The position numbers and the translations under genes are program-made. From positions 372,001 to 436,000 of the forward strand of contig ML058337.1 in assembly GCA_003013855.2 (NCBI GenBank): a stretch of DNA of 64,000 nt, in the 5' to 3' direction. Positions 1-10,850 of this stretch are shown here, piece by piece. The notes under the pieces are model-generated. The model had not been told where the DNA came from. It made no database searches and saw only the letters and a program-made list of their open reading frames with translations. This DNA is from Liriodendron chinense (taxonomy: Eukaryota; Streptophyta; Magnoliopsida; Magnoliales; Magnoliaceae). Positions within the stretch are counted from its first letter, which is position 1; every line of letters starts with the position of its first letter.

Positions 1-350
1 ACCTTGAAGATTAAACCAAAAATTAGTTCTTCCCCACATTTTTTTTTCTAGTGATAGTACATGCTAACCATCTACTTGTGGTCAACATCTTAGTGTTCGG
101 AAAGTTCATTTCAAGAGCTATGCTGGTATCAGTTTTCTCAATTTCTTATGAGATGAATTGTGGTGCAAACATGGTTGACCTTTTAGAAGGAATTGTTTTG
201 GGATTGTTTCTGAAGGATGTTGCCCTCGGAGTCCCATGTCCTAAATTGTGCTGTTTCATTAATACTCAAAAGGATGATCACCATTGGCATTTTGAAGGAT
301 CAACAAGATTCTCCTGGATCATCGAGAGACTTTTGGAATGAGCTTTTCTT
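1..350. other. Intergenic or intronic DNA, no gene seen
   Basis: AT-rich sequence with a short open frame (51-341, plus) that has no recognisable domain and runs into a CAT/CTT microsatellite. It may be intron of the gene whose exons appear at 3191 and 14296, but no exon was recognised here. Confidence 0.4.
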
Positions 351-424
351 TTTCATCATCCTCATCATCATCATCATCATCATCCTCATCCTCATCATCC
401 TCATCATCATCTTCTTCTTCTTTT
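351..424. repeat. Imperfect CAT/CTT trinucleotide microsatellite
   Basis: Run of TCATCATCC and TCATCAT units ending in CTTCTTCTTC. The serine-rich and isoleucine-rich open frames across it are products of the repeat. Confidence 0.85.
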
Positions 425-853
425 CTTAGTACACATCATATGGTCACAATTATGAATTTCCTTTATTTAGGTATAGTGAGTTTAGGTTGTGGAAAGGTTC
501 TTGGTACAGTTGTTTTAGAATCTAGCTCACTTGGATTACGTAATTGATCAATTAATTAATGAGCACTGAAAATTCAGGTTCCATCAAGTATTTACATGAG
601 ATACCAAATACAATGGCTGATTAGAAATCTCCATCTTGGCATGGCGAATAGATGACAGAATCTATGTTCTTTTTTTTCCAGCTTTCTGCAAACTCATATT
701 GTAGGTCCTCTGATGAGAAAAGAGCCTATGTTTTGACAAATTGGTATCGTATCATCCCACTGCTGATTTAATTGAATCGATTATGAATCATAACATTTCT
801 CCCGAGTCATGGCCTTTTATTTTGAGAAAAAAAAATCGAAAGCTATAAGAATT
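425..853. other. AT-rich DNA, no gene seen
   Basis: No codon bias, splice-flanked exon or element end was recognised in this stretch. Confidence 0.35.
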
Positions 854-1327
854 CCTAGAAGTAAAATAATGATAAACTATTCATTGTCCATCGACATCCA
901 TCAACTAAATGGACTACTATGTGAACTGAAGTATGGACATCTTCATACAGATGAGCCGAAAATGAATATATGACAGATCTACTTAAAGTCAACTCAATTG
1001 ACCCATGCATCTTGGAGAACCATTTCAAAATGACCATATCCGCAAATGATGAAACATCTTTATATGCAAACATTAAGCATCATAAGCCATTCCCTAGAAG
1101 TAAAATAATGATACACTATTCATTGTCCATCAACATCCATCAACTAAATGGCCTATTATGTGAATTATGAACATCTTCATACAGATAAGCTGAAAATGAA
1201 TATATGACAGATCAACTTCAAGTCAACTCAATTGAACCATGCATCTTTGAGCACCGTTTCAAAATGACCATATCTGTAAATGATGAATCATCTTCATATG
1301 CAAAAATTTAGCATCATGAGCCATTCC
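854..1327. repeat. Tandem duplication, two copies of about 239 bp
   Basis: The block beginning CCTAGAAGTAAAATAATGAT at 854 recurs at 1093, a period of 239 bp, and stays alignable to the end of the second copy near 1327 (GAGCCATTCC). Substitutions are scattered and a few short indels are visible, so this is an old direct duplication. The small open frames on both strands in it are the same sequence read twice and show no coding signal. Confidence 0.85.
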
Positions 1328-1785
1328 TGTCATCTCGTGATCTTCCTTCACTTGATATCATTTCCCTCTTCTTCATCCTTAGATTCTGATGAGCGATGAG
1401 CGAACATATTCTTCTTCCTCGTAGATGTTTCCTTTCTCCAACCACTATGTTTCTTAGGGCCATTAAAAATGTTAAATGTTAGAAGCAAATACTGTTTCTT
1501 AACTAACTATTGAAGTGTAAGAAATGATTAGTAGTTCTAGCGTAGCATGTCTCAGATCGCTTGAGTCAGCATGTGTCTCTTCTTCTTTGTTCTAAAAAGC
1601 ATTCCATCTTTTCCATCCATGTGGTACTCCAATAGCAGGGTAGGATCCTCCATTTTAGTATTACATTCCTCAACAGGATCCATTTCTGATAAGCAAATTG
1701 GCTCAAGCACTTTCTCCGTTGTGTCTTTGCTATGTAGTCAAAGTAGTCCATAGTATTTCACTTATATAAGGACATTTAACCATTG
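1328..1785. other. AT-rich DNA, no gene seen
   Basis: Short opposite-strand open frames at about 1566-1753 overlap each other completely and match nothing recognisable. Confidence 0.3.
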
Positions 1786-2846
1786 TTTCGATTATCGGTG
1801 ATATTATCTATAGTATCGCCAATGTTATCGGTGTATCACCATCTCGGCGATACCCCTAGCAATGGTATTATTAAAAGTTCTAGGTATCGCTGATATATTG
1901 CTAACTATTCCCAATGTTTTGATATCACCAATGTTTTCGACTATGTAAATTCCAGGTGTTGATTGTATTGGCACTGTATCGGCGATATTTCGATAATATC
2001 ATAAAAAATCTGTTATTAAAAAAAATTCCATTTCAAAAATTTATAATAGGTGCATGGTTGTATGATGAAATGCATGTTTGTATGTGTGTGTTTGTATGCA
2101 TGCATGGATGGATCATGGATGGATGTGTGTCTGTATGGATGGATGGATGATTGGATGGATGGTTGGATGGTTGGATGGATGGATGCATGTATATATGTGT
2201 GTTTGTGTGTATGCATGCATGGATGGATGGATAGATGGATCATGCATGTGTGTATATATACATGTATGCATGCATGCATGGGTGGTATGTATGCATGCAT
2301 GCATGGATGGATGGATGGATGGATCGTGTGTGGGTATTTGTATGTATGTATATGCATGCATTGATGGATGGATCCACCATTTTCCCCATGTTTCCCTAGT
2401 GTTTCCTTGAGTCAACGATGCATGCTTTTAGGCCCTCATTAAAGGGAAACTTATTATTTGCTTCCCAAATATGCAAATATGTGTCATTTTTGCTATTATT
2501 TAATTCTTAAATATGCAAATATGTGTATTTTAGCATGTCCTAAAAAATCATTGAAAAATTCCACCATTTTCCCCATGTTTCCCCATAATTCCCAAAGTTA
2601 GCATTACATGCTTTTAGGCTCCCATTAAAGGGAAACTTATTATGTATGCATCTTTTATGTAGTTATTTGATTCCTAAATATGCAAATATGTGCATTTTAG
2701 CATCTTCTAAAGTTTCACTGAGAAATTCCACCATTTCCCCCATGTTCCCTAATGTTTCCCTTAGCGATACATTTCTGGGTATCAACGATCATATCGGCGA
2801 TATTGATACATGTTTCTGTATCCCGAGCCAGTGATGCATGTAACAA
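1786..2846. repeat. Unclassified repetitive element bounded by CGAT-rich ends
   Basis: Both ends are rich in ATCGGCGATA/TATCGCC words (about 1788-1990 and 2765-2815). Between them lie a TGGA microsatellite and at least two diverged copies of a unit of about 180-190 bp. The units share a CCACCATTTTCCCCATGTTT word, an ATTAAAGGGAAACTTATTAT word and AAATATGCAAATATGTG. It carries no open frame with a recognisable domain. The superfamily is unknown and no target duplication was established. Confidence 0.5.
2099..2374. repeat. TGGA/TGCA tetranucleotide microsatellite
   Basis: Interrupted ATGGATGG and ATGCATGC units. The open frames of 100-113 residues on both strands (Met-Asp-Gly-Trp or His-Pro-Ser-Ile repeats) are translation artefacts of the repeat. 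Confidence 0.9.
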
Positions 2847-3190
2847 TACTGATGCTACGAACACTGCATTTGACCTCTATTTCAAGTCTTTTCTTCTCTG
2901 AAGGTTTCTAAACAAAGAGTTCACGTTCTTATACCTTTATGTTCAAGGTACAACTAGAACTGGTACAATTAAATGGCAAGAAATGTCAGTTTATATAATC
3001 AAAACGTGCTCCAGTTGCGCTCACAACTGATAGCATTGCATGTGAGTTCAATGTTGTTTCTTGTGGGCATCGGGTACACTAATTGGAGGTGTGTTGCATT
3101 ATTCAAGCTTTTCTTGTGCATCCCATTTTATGTTCTGTGAGGATTTGCTCAGTTGAGAACTCATATGACTTATGTTGTGACTTAAAACAG
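2847..3190. other. Presumed intron upstream of the DUF2470-like exon
   Basis: No exon recognised. The pyrimidine-containing stretch ending TTAAAACAG at 3190 serves as the splice acceptor of the next exon. Upstream exons of this gene were not found in the window and are probably to its left or hidden in this AT-rich stretch. Confidence 0.4.
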
Positions 3191-3286
3191 GAGGCGACGC
3201 TCATTGGGGTGGATAGTCTTGGTTTTGACTTAAGAATCTGCTCTGGAACACAAGTTCAAACCTTACGATTTGCATTTAATACACGG
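3191..3286 (+). CDS. Penultimate exon of a DUF2470-like (FMN-binding split-barrel type) protein
   Basis: A 96-bp exon of exactly 32 codons lies between a good acceptor (TTAAAACAG before 3191) and a donor (GTATGA from 3287). Its reading includes VDSLGFDLR, then a stretch ending LRFAFNTR. The 'V-D-x-L-G-F-D-L-R' block followed by an R/F-rich strand is the pattern I know from the DUF2470 domain at the C-terminus of plant chloroplast proteins related to pyridoxamine-phosphate-oxidase/heme-oxygenase-like split barrels. That family link is from memory of the motif, not a search. The exon joins in phase 0 to the terminal exon at 14296. Upstream exons encoding the FMN-binding barrel are not identified, so the gene is partial here. 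The neighbouring sequence on both sides is repeat DNA, so the exon stands out by its codon structure. Confidence 0.7.
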
Positions 3287-3593
3287 GTATGATATTATTC
3301 TCGCTTGGTGCTAGAATTTTTTTTTGTACTTCTATCCATATGTTTCAATTTCTTAGAGAGATATTTCCAGTTCTGGCAGATGCTTTGCTCAAAAAGCTTT
3401 GTTTATCTCATATTCTATGTTTTTAAGGTTTCTGGTTTGGGAAATAGTATATGGTAAAGGCAAAAGAACAACGCATTTGTCTATCAAACTCAATACTAAG
3501 GCCTTTTTTTTAAGGTATACATTTCAGGCAATTCCAGAGTTCTATTACCCAGGAGGGAAACCTCTACCACACTTTCACCATGTTTCAAAATAA

Positions 3594-3916
3594 TCGTTAG
3601 GCTTGTATCAATGACTAGCCTATATTAGGCTTATATCAATGTCTAGCCTATGTTGCATGGTTTCAAGTGAAGAAGCCACCTGAAGCACGCATTTTAAGGT
3701 TGAGATAACATTTTCTGATGTCTTTTGTTTACTTTTCTTTTATTAGTACATTGTATAAATTTTCACGTACAACCTATTGTATAAGTTTTTTATCCGTCAT
3801 TTGAAGGACTTGCATCTTCTAGGAAAGATTTAGTGCTCCTAAGAAGAGTGCCTTATTTAGGAAGGAGTAGCCATCCTTCGAAGGACTAACATCCCTTTAA
3901 GTAGAAAGGATGAAAT
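3594..3916. other. Intron DNA with a local duplication
   Basis: Short repeated phrases (GACTAGCCTATATTAGGCTT and TCTAGCCTATGTTGC; AAGGACTTGCATC and AAGGACTAACATC) but no gene. Confidence 0.3.
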
Positions 3917-3918
3917 TC

Positions 3919-3992
<74 letters not shown>
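3917..3992. repeat. CT dinucleotide microsatellite
   Basis: Nearly uninterrupted TCTCTC with a few TG interruptions, ending in a C run. The Ser-Leu open frame on the plus strand and the Arg-Glu frame on the minus strand are artefacts. Confidence 0.95.
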
Positions 3993-3994
<2 letters not shown>

Positions 3995-4662
3995 CCCAAT
4001 CCTTAATGTGGGGAGGAAAGGACTTTGGAGAAGATCATGAATGGGTCTTCTTGTCTTCAAGAAGTTGCATGGGGTGCAGGTTTTATTGCATGGGTCTCTT
4101 TGTACTCTTTACGTGTATGAAGCAGAAATTTTCAATATGTTGCGTACAATTAAACAAGCTTTCTGAAATAATCTAAGTAACTTTGGTAAGAGTTACTTCT
4201 CATCTATGCAGTCATGGATTTGCCGGATTTATAATGGTTCAAGAGATATGGTTGGATACTTACATGAGCAATGACCCCCCTATATGGCATTGGTTTTAAA
4301 ATCCAAATCTGGAGTATCTTTGAGGTTATCTCCAACAAAACTTTTGCACTTGCCTTTTGATTTTAGGGTAAAGAGGGGTCTTAACATTTGTAGTAAAGAA
4401 ATTCTCTTTCTTTCTTTCTTCTTCCTCCTTTTGTTTTTGTTCTTGTTTTTGGTTTTGTTTTGTTTTTTGTTTTGGAAAGTTAATGGAGCTTTTATTAAAA
4501 ACCACTAGCTGAGAAGCCCTTGCCAATTACAATCTAAGTGAAGGAAAAAGATTACAAACATCATCGAGCTTGGCCACAAATGCCCACCCCCTAACATCCC
4601 TCTTAACTTTCTAACAACATCCAAAATGGATCCAATTTGATTCTGGAAGCAACAGTTGTTCT

Positions 4663-5850
4663 TGATGCAGGATGATAGCTTTCTAGATTAATGTGCAAGG
4701 TGAGATCAAATTTCAAACTAATACAAGTAAATCCAGTATAAAAATCATCATGTAATCTATCACAAAACCTGAAAATTCAGATTTAACTATTTAGGTTCTA
4801 ACCATAAGTCATCATCCTACAATACATAATCAATATAAAATCATGAAAGAAAGGGTCCTACGAGATATGGGAATCCCATTTTAACATGGATGGTTCCAAC
4901 AATCAAGTAGATTCGTGATTTTGAGTTTTGGAATCAATTTGGGGAATAGGGAATCGAAAGAGGAAACTTGGGGTTATGATTTGGGGGAGAAACTAGGTTT
5001 AGGGTTTAGAGGGAAAGAAAAGAGGGATTATGGTTAAGGTTTTGTAGGGGAAACAAAGGGGAAGAAGGAAGAAGAGGGAGAAGAAGGAAAGAAGAATCTG
5101 GGGTTTGGATGGGAAGAAAATGAAAAAAGAATGATGAATACCTTTGCGGAAGAAGAAGAAATAGATATGTGAGGATCACCCTCTAGGCTTCACACCTTCT
5201 CTTCAATCCCTGGAGAGGTAGAGTTCTTCACCTTTGAGAAAGGAAGAAGAAGATAGATGAGGATTACCCTCGGGGCTTCACACCCCCTCTCCAATCCTTG
5301 GAGAGTTATGGATCTTCACCTGCAAATCATATGCAAGGAGGAAGAAGAAAGAAAGCTCTTTGTTTTTTCCTCAAAATATGGGCTAGGGTTGGACGTCCCC
5401 CCCCCCTCTTATTTATACTTAAAAAAAAAAGAATTTACAATAATACCCTTGAAGTCTAAAAAAATGTACATAATCCAAATAAGCAATCAAAATCATAAAA
5501 TCCTAATATAAACCATCCATAATTTCTAAAATATAAATAAAACTTAAATGCCTACACTAATGACCTATGTGGCCTAAGATCTGGATGGACCAACGGTCCG
5601 ATGGCCTGCAGATGATGATCTGACGATCGGATGGACCAGTGGCAGCAATCCAATGGTCGAAAGCTCATCTGATAACAGCTCACATGCATCTTCCCAGTGT
5701 GGGGTCTTCCAGATGCACGAACTATGCATGTGAGGTCTTCAAAGTGGCTCGATGGGGCCCATGTAGATGTCGTCCATCCAAAGTGAAGATGGGCCTGCAG
5801 TCGGGGTCCTCCTTTGGTAGACCTTATATGATGGCTCGATGTCCTCATCA
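4663..5850 (-). repeat. 3' LTR of the gypsy element
   Basis: 1188 bp, aligning end to end with 8449-10546 except for the hAT insertion there. This copy keeps the uninterrupted sequence around TATGCATGTG (about 5725), which is the empty-site version of the MITE target. Confidence 0.9.
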
Positions 5851-6005
5851 ATCCTCCCTGGTTGAGAAAGATTCGCCTCTGGTGAAGCAAAACTACGGAA
5901 CCTCTCCAGAAGATCAGGATCAAATCTTTGAAACTCCGCCTCTATAATCCACGTGCTTTCTGATGCCGGCCTGTCCTGCCATTTGACAAGGAATTTCTGG
6001 AATCC

Positions 6006-6548
6006 TCATTGTCTCGTGGAAACCACGTGGTGATTCAACACATCCTCAATCTTCTCTCTTCTGTCAGGTAAAGATGGTAGAGAAGGTAAAGGATGGGATA
6101 ATGGGTCAGGTAAAGGCCAAGGACTATGAGACAAATCTGGGATATGAGGGTCTGAAGGAGGACTAGTGGGTGTAGTACTAGGCCAATCACAAGAAACCAA
6201 GTCCTCTATGTTGACTGTGGAACCAATACCCATGTCAGATGGAATATCCACCACATACGCGTTAATGCCCATTCTTTGCAAAATTTTATAGGGACCTGCA
6301 CTAAGGCCATGTAACTTTTTAACGGTTCCTTGGGAAAACCACTCTGGTCGTATACGAACCATGACGTAGTCACTCACCTGAAATTCCTTGTACCTGCGGT
6401 GAGAATCAGCATGAATTTTATACTTGTCGTTACTTGCATTAATCCTTCTTTTGATCTCAGCGTGCAAATTATGTATATGCAGTGTAAATGTAGATGTTGA
6501 CTCTGAAGGTCTATTGGAGACTGACACATGAATGAAACTATAGGACAC
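6006..6548 (-). pseudogene. Gypsy integrase C-terminal region
   Basis: A 180-residue frame with HRRYKEFQVSDYVMVRIRPE, then KKLHGLSAGPYKILQRMG, then NAYVVDIPSDMGI. This is the integrase tail of plant Ty3/gypsy elements (R--K-F-VGD-VMV---PERFP-G---KL-----GP--IL-R---NAY---LP-----S-TFNV-DL). A proline-rich end follows. No chromodomain was recognised. It is the longest intact reading left in this element. Confidence 0.8.
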
Positions 6549-6667
6549 TCCGGTGTAGCAATGAACTCAAAATAGACAACTCTATTAGCTAGAACTTGGG
6601 AGATTATAATGAAAGAACACTTCTTGTGGGTGACACATAATTTCTCATTCTTTAGTATCCCACAGAC

Positions 6668-6991
6668 CTACTCTAACTGATTGAGGTATTGCTTCTTGTA
6701 AGTGTTATAAACAAGGATAATGTTCAAGTATCCCAATACTTGAGAATACTCACTTTTGATGTCAAGTCTTGAGAAGATCTTGGCATTGTCCATTATATTC
6801 AAAATGTCATCAAGATGCGGGATAGGGGCTTTGGCCATCGCATCCACCATCACGTAAATACACCGCAAAATGATCTGACACTTGACTGAGACTTTGTGGA
6901 CAACTAGAATGTGCCCACATGTGCGCCACATGCCATTGTTCTTGAAAGTGAAAAGGGGAGGCACGACACATGGATTAAAACTCAAACTCAA
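6668..6991 (-). pseudogene. Gypsy reverse transcriptase fragment, heavily decayed
   Basis: The frame contains PIPHLDDILNIMDNAKIFSR followed by LDIKSEYSQ, the 'L-D-L-x-S-G-Y-x-Q' catalytic-region motif with Gly replaced by Glu. Sequence before it (CVVPPLFTFKNNGMWRTCG) matches the 'P-x-L-x-x-K-K-D-G-x-W-R-x-C' block with errors. Most of the RT downstream of this point, RNase H and the integrase core are missing. Confidence 0.75.
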
Positions 6992-6997
6992 ACTCTT

Positions 6998-7429
6998 TCA
7001 AGTGAACTCTTCCCTAAGAAGCTTATCAAATTGCCTCTGCATTTCTGCATGCTCTGCGGGGTTCACTCGGTAGAGGGGAAAGCTTGACAGAGTCAACTCA
7101 GTGATAAGATCAATTTTGTGTTGAATGTCCCGCTTAGGTGTAAGTTCATTCGGTAAGTCATCTGGTAAGATATCACAAGTTCTTTCCAAGTCCGCAATCA
7201 CTTCGGACAACAACTCTACTCTAGCTTCAGGAATAACATCACCAGTCATGTGGGTGTCTACCATTGAATCCACACTATTCTTTTTTTCAAACTCGTTTGT
7301 GTTCATTATGGTAAGAGACTTAGATTGGGACTCCACATCATTCAGGTCATACATGACAACTGGAAGGGGTGCGACCTCAATTTCTTCGACCTCCTTCATC
7401 ACCAGCACCCACTCCTTCATGCCCAACAA
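6998..7429 (-). pseudogene. Gypsy pol fragment, protease-RT linker and RT N-terminus
   Basis: A 143-residue frame. Its second half, LPDDLPNELTPKRDIQHKID, then 'FPLYRVNPAEHAEMQRQFD..LL', is the segment just before the palm of plant gypsy reverse transcriptases (LPP-R-DIQH-I-L-PGA--P---YR--P-E--E---Q---LL). The protease active site itself was not found. Confidence 0.8.
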
Positions 7430-7793
7430 TGGTTATTGATGCCACAATTTCTTCTTCACCATCACTATCAATTTCAGGCATGTACTCTTTCTCTTCATAA
7501 ACAATTTATTTAGACCCTTCCAACTTACCATTCACCAAGACATTGTCTCACTCTCAGGGAAATATAATGTGTTAAATGCCCTTCAAGTTGCTCAGAAGCC
7601 GAGATTCCCTTAGTGACTGATTGGATCACTTTACAAGAAGGTGGTCATATGGGTTCTCTTTTTGGACGTGAAGGTCGGACGACTCTTTTCTGAGCTAAGG
7701 GCTTTTGATGGTAAGAGATGGGAAGAAACTTTTTTTTATTTCAAACTCTCTTTCATCTCGTCCCACTGTGAGATCAGAGCTCCACCAATCCAC

Positions 7794-8054
7794 TCAATTT
7801 TTCGCTCCAAATCTGTCCAAAACGACATGGCTTGGCCCACCAACTTCAATCTTTGTGAACCTCACTCGACGGTTGTCCGACATATCATACCAATCAAGAT
7901 AATATTTCAAGTCTTCAAGCCAATTAAGGAATGTCTGTGGGTCCATGTGACCACTAAAATATGCCAACTCATCGGAGTCTGGCTTTCCATTGGGTCTCGA
8001 GGGCCACAAGACAACACTTACCGGCCTTAAGTATCTTGAGCGCCTATACTCCAT
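7794..8054 (-). pseudogene. Gypsy gag fragment
   Basis: An 86-residue frame contains a 'DPQTFLNWLEDLKYYLDWYD' block followed by NRRVRF, matching the start of the retrotransposon gag domain (F-x2-W-L-x-x-[LV]-x-x-Y-x2-W-x-x-x-x-x-x-R-x-V-x-x-x). It lies next to the 5' LTR as expected. The rest of gag is lost to stops or deletion. Confidence 0.75.
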
Positions 8055-8431
8055 TCATTACGGGGAGACTCAACGACTAAACTCTAAGTGCAATGATAAT
8101 GAAAATAGAGATACGTCTAACCCATACGTAACAACATGGATTCTAGACTCTATATGCAATAGATGTGCTAACCCTAGACACAACAAGATGAAAAACCTAA
8201 ACTCTACAATATGACGACTCCAAGTACTTCAAACAAGGTCAAAACTGAAAATCCAGCAACTAGGTGTCTTAAAAATCACTAAATCTGGAAATTCCAGTGA
8301 TATATGATTTTAAAATGCCTAAACATAAAATTCAACAAGCCACAACAGAAAAATTCAGCAAACTATATGTGACCAATATGTTCTACGATGGATTAAGAAT
8401 TTCGACAAACACCTATCCTACGCTAGACCTA

Positions 8432-8444
8432 GGCGTTGATACCA
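8432..8444 (-). other. Primer binding site, initiator-Met tRNA type
   Basis: On the minus strand TGGTATCA begins four bases after the LTR end and continues ACGCC. The first eight bases match the complement of the initiator methionine tRNA 3' end; the rest has diverged or uses another tRNA. Confidence 0.6.
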
Positions 8445-9720
8445 AAATTGATGCAAGATGATAGCTTTCTAGATCAATGTGCGAGGTGAGATCAAATTTC
8501 AGACTACTACAAGTAAATCCAGCATAAAAATCATAATGTTGTCTACCACAAAAACGAAAATTCAGATTTAACTATTTAGGTTCCAACCAAAAGTCATCAT
8601 CTCACAATACATAATCAATATAAAATCATGAAAGAAAGGGTCCTATGAGATATGGGAATCCCGTTCTAGCATAGGATGGTTCCAACAATCAAGTAGATTC
8701 GTGATTTTAAGTTTTGGAATCAATTTGGGGATTAGGGAATCAAAATAGGAAACTTGGGGCTATGATTTGGGGGAGAAACTAGGGTAAGGGAAAAGAGGGG
8801 TTATAGTTAGGGTTTTGTAGGGTAAACAAAGAGAAAGAAGGAAGAACATGGATAAGAAGTAAAGAAGAATATGAGGTTTGAATGGGAAGAAAAGGAAAAA
8901 CAAAAAAGAAGGAAAAAAGAATGATGAATACCTTTGCAAAAAAGAAGAAGAAAAAGATACGTGGGGATCACCCTCTAAGCTTGACACATTCTCTCCAGCC
9001 CTAGAGAGTTAGAGTTCTTCACCTTTGAGGAAGGAAGAAGAAGATAGATGAGGATCACCTTCGGGGCTTTGCACCCTCTCTCTAATCCCTGGAGAGCTAT
9101 AGATCTTCACCTGCAAATCACATGTAAGGAGGAAGAAGAAAGAAATCTTTTTTTTCCCCTCAAAATGTGGGCTAAGGTTGGATGCCCCCCTCCAAATAAA
9201 AGAATTTACAATATTACCCTTTAAGTAAAAAAAATGTGCATAATCTAAATAAGCAATCAAAAGCATAAAATCCTAATATAAACTATCTATAATGTCCAAA
9301 ATATAAATAAAACTAAAATGCCTACACTAAGGACCCATGTGGCCCAAGATCTGGATGGACCAATGGTCTGTGGTCCGCAGATGATGATCTGGTGGTTAGA
9401 TGGACCAGCGACTGCATTCCAATGGTCGAAAGCTCCTCTGATAGCAGCTCACATGCATCTTCCCAGCGTGGAGTCTTCAAGATGCACGGATTATGCATGT
9501 GTAGAGTTGAACACAAGCTGAGCTAGCTCGAAAAGCTTGCTCGGCTTGGTTTGTTTTAGCTTGGCTTGGCTTGGCTTGGCTTGTATGGAAAATCGATTAA
9601 AGTCGAGCTTGTGATGAATCAGCTCGTTTGAAAACAAGCCGAGCTCAAGCATGGGGGATCTTGGTTCGGCTTGGCTCGAAGCTTGAAGCTCGATTAAAAG
9701 CTTAGCTCGGCTCAAGTTCG

Positions 9721-9722
<2 letters not shown>

Positions 9723-9802
<80 letters not shown>
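9723..9802. repeat. AT dinucleotide run at the centre of a fold-back
   Basis: About 40 AT units flanked by CAAGTTCGAA on the left and its reverse complement TTCGAACTTG on the right, so the whole block is a long perfect palindrome that can extrude as a hairpin. Confidence 0.95.
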
Positions 9803-9804
<2 letters not shown>

Positions 9805-9861
9805 CGAACTTGAGCCCACCCGTCCCTTTCTTTCTCCTTACCCAGCCCGCCGCGCTCGAGG

Positions 9862-9879
9862 CCCCCCCCCCCCCCCCCT
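9862..9879. repeat. Poly-C run followed by CT repeats
   Basis: About 18 C residues then TCTCTCTC, inside the hAT-type MITE. Confidence 0.9.
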
Positions 9880-10546
9880 CTCTCTCGTCGCATGGCCCGC
9901 ATCCGAGCAACCCTGCCCGACTCAGCCACATGACCCACACCCACACGACCACCCGGGAACGTTCTTCTCGGTTTTCAAGTCTTAACTCAACGCAGATAGA
10001 TTTTTCTTAATTTTTTTTTAATAAATTGTGTTTAAAATAGAAAAACCCCAAAATGGGGCTGGTTTGGGTCAGTTTTTTGGGCTGGATTGGGTCGGGTTGG
10101 GGCTGCCGGCTGGGTTGGGTCAATGGGGTGGGTTCAGTGGGTCAATGGGTTGGGTCAATGTGGGTTGGGTCAAAATGAAAAAAGAAGAAGAAGACAAAGC
10201 TCGGCTTGACTCAACTCAGCTCGATAGAGCTTGCTCGGCTTGACTTGAACAAAGCTCGCTCGGCTCGGCTCAAACAAAGCTCTCTTGGCTCGAACAGCAA
10301 GCCAAGCTTGAGCTGCTGTTTTGAGATCGAAGCTCAAGCTGAGCCAAGCTCAAGCTAAGGTGGTCATTGGTTGAGCCAAGCTGGAGTAGGGCAAAGCTCG
10401 GCTCGTGTTCAGCTCTATGCATGTGAAGTCTTCAAAGTCGCCCACTGGTGCCCATGTAGATGTCGTCCATCTAAAGTGAAGCTGAGGCTGCAGTCAGGGT
10501 TGTCTTCCTCTGGTAGACCCTATATGATGGCTTGATGTCCTCATCA

Positions 10547-10850
10547 GTTCCTCTCCCCCCAAATTGCTCATAACATTGCCATAAGAACCATTCTCCACAC
10601 AAGTTCCCATCCTTACTGACCCTTCCCCCATGCCAGGCCCAAAGGAGGCCCACAATCCACATCGGTGTAAGCCATGGAGTCGAAAACAGCCTCAAGGAAG
10701 CTGACCCAAACTTCAGCTGCAAACTCACAATGGATGAAGTGATGATCGATCGATTCTTCGTCTTTCATACACAACAAGCACACATTGGGAAGCACCATTG
10801 ATCTCCATTGGGCATTCTCATTCTTGACCTCTATGCTTAAGGGATTTTGA
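10547..10850 (-). pseudogene. LINE ORF2 C-terminal fragment (zf-RVT-like)
   Basis: The frame contains LPNVCLLCMKDEESIDHHF followed by IHCEFAAEVW, the C-x2-C...H-x4-C layout of the zinc-binding domain found after the reverse transcriptase in plant LINEs. A frameshift near 10615-10650 moves the reading to a frame with the conserved W-x-I-W-x-E-R-N block, which stops at the gypsy insertion and continues at 4662. A stop codon lies just before that block, so the copy is dead. The reverse transcriptase and endonuclease parts are absent, consistent with 5' truncation. Confidence 0.75.

Larger units (their letters stand above)
9502..10417. mobile_element. hAT-type non-autonomous element (MITE), 916 bp
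   Basis: Terminal inverted repeats TAGAGTTGAACACAAGC at the left and, reverse-complemented, TAGAGCTGAACACGAGC at the right, with an exact 8-bp target duplication TGCATGTG at 9494-9501 and 10418-10425. The sister LTR (near 5725) shows the same site with a single TGCATGTG, a built-in empty site. An 8-bp duplication and a TAGAG end fit the hAT superfamily. There is no transposase. The interior is made of GCTCGGCTTGGC / GAGCCAAGC words that can fold back, with an AT run at the centre. Confidence 0.92.
4663..10546 (-). mobile_element. Ty3/gypsy LTR retrotransposon, decayed, inserted in the LINE
   Basis: Two LTRs of one family (4663-5850 and 8449-10546) bound a minus-strand internal region with gag, pre-RT, RT and integrase C-terminal remnants in the right order. 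Both outer ends are TG...CA (TGATGCA / CTCATCA). Flanking target copies are GTTCT (4658-4662) and GTTCC (10547-10551), a 4/5 match as expected of an old insertion. The primer binding site next to the 5' LTR starts TGGTATCA. All coding parts carry stops and frameshifts. The integrase tail suggests a chromovirus-like lineage, but clade is not assigned. Confidence 0.88.
8449..10546 (-). repeat. 5' LTR of the gypsy element, interrupted by a MITE
   Basis: About 1174 bp of LTR sequence plus a 916-bp hAT-type MITE and its 8-bp target duplication. Substitutions and small indels against the other LTR are frequent by eye, so the insertion is not recent. Confidence 0.9.

Noticed and set aside
2016..2410. 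Open frames of 100-113 residues on both strands rich in MDGW or HPSI
   Set aside because: They are translations of the TGGA microsatellite.
3529..3593. Possible exon reading IPEFYYPGGKPLPHFHHVS after a TTTCAG acceptor
   Set aside because: It could splice in phase 0 after 3286 and the 'IP.FY..G.P' words recall PP2A B'' subunits, but there is no continuation and the exon at 14296 continues the DUF2470-like domain far better.
3857..4176. Ser-Leu and Arg-Glu repeat proteins
   Set aside because: Translations of the CT microsatellite.
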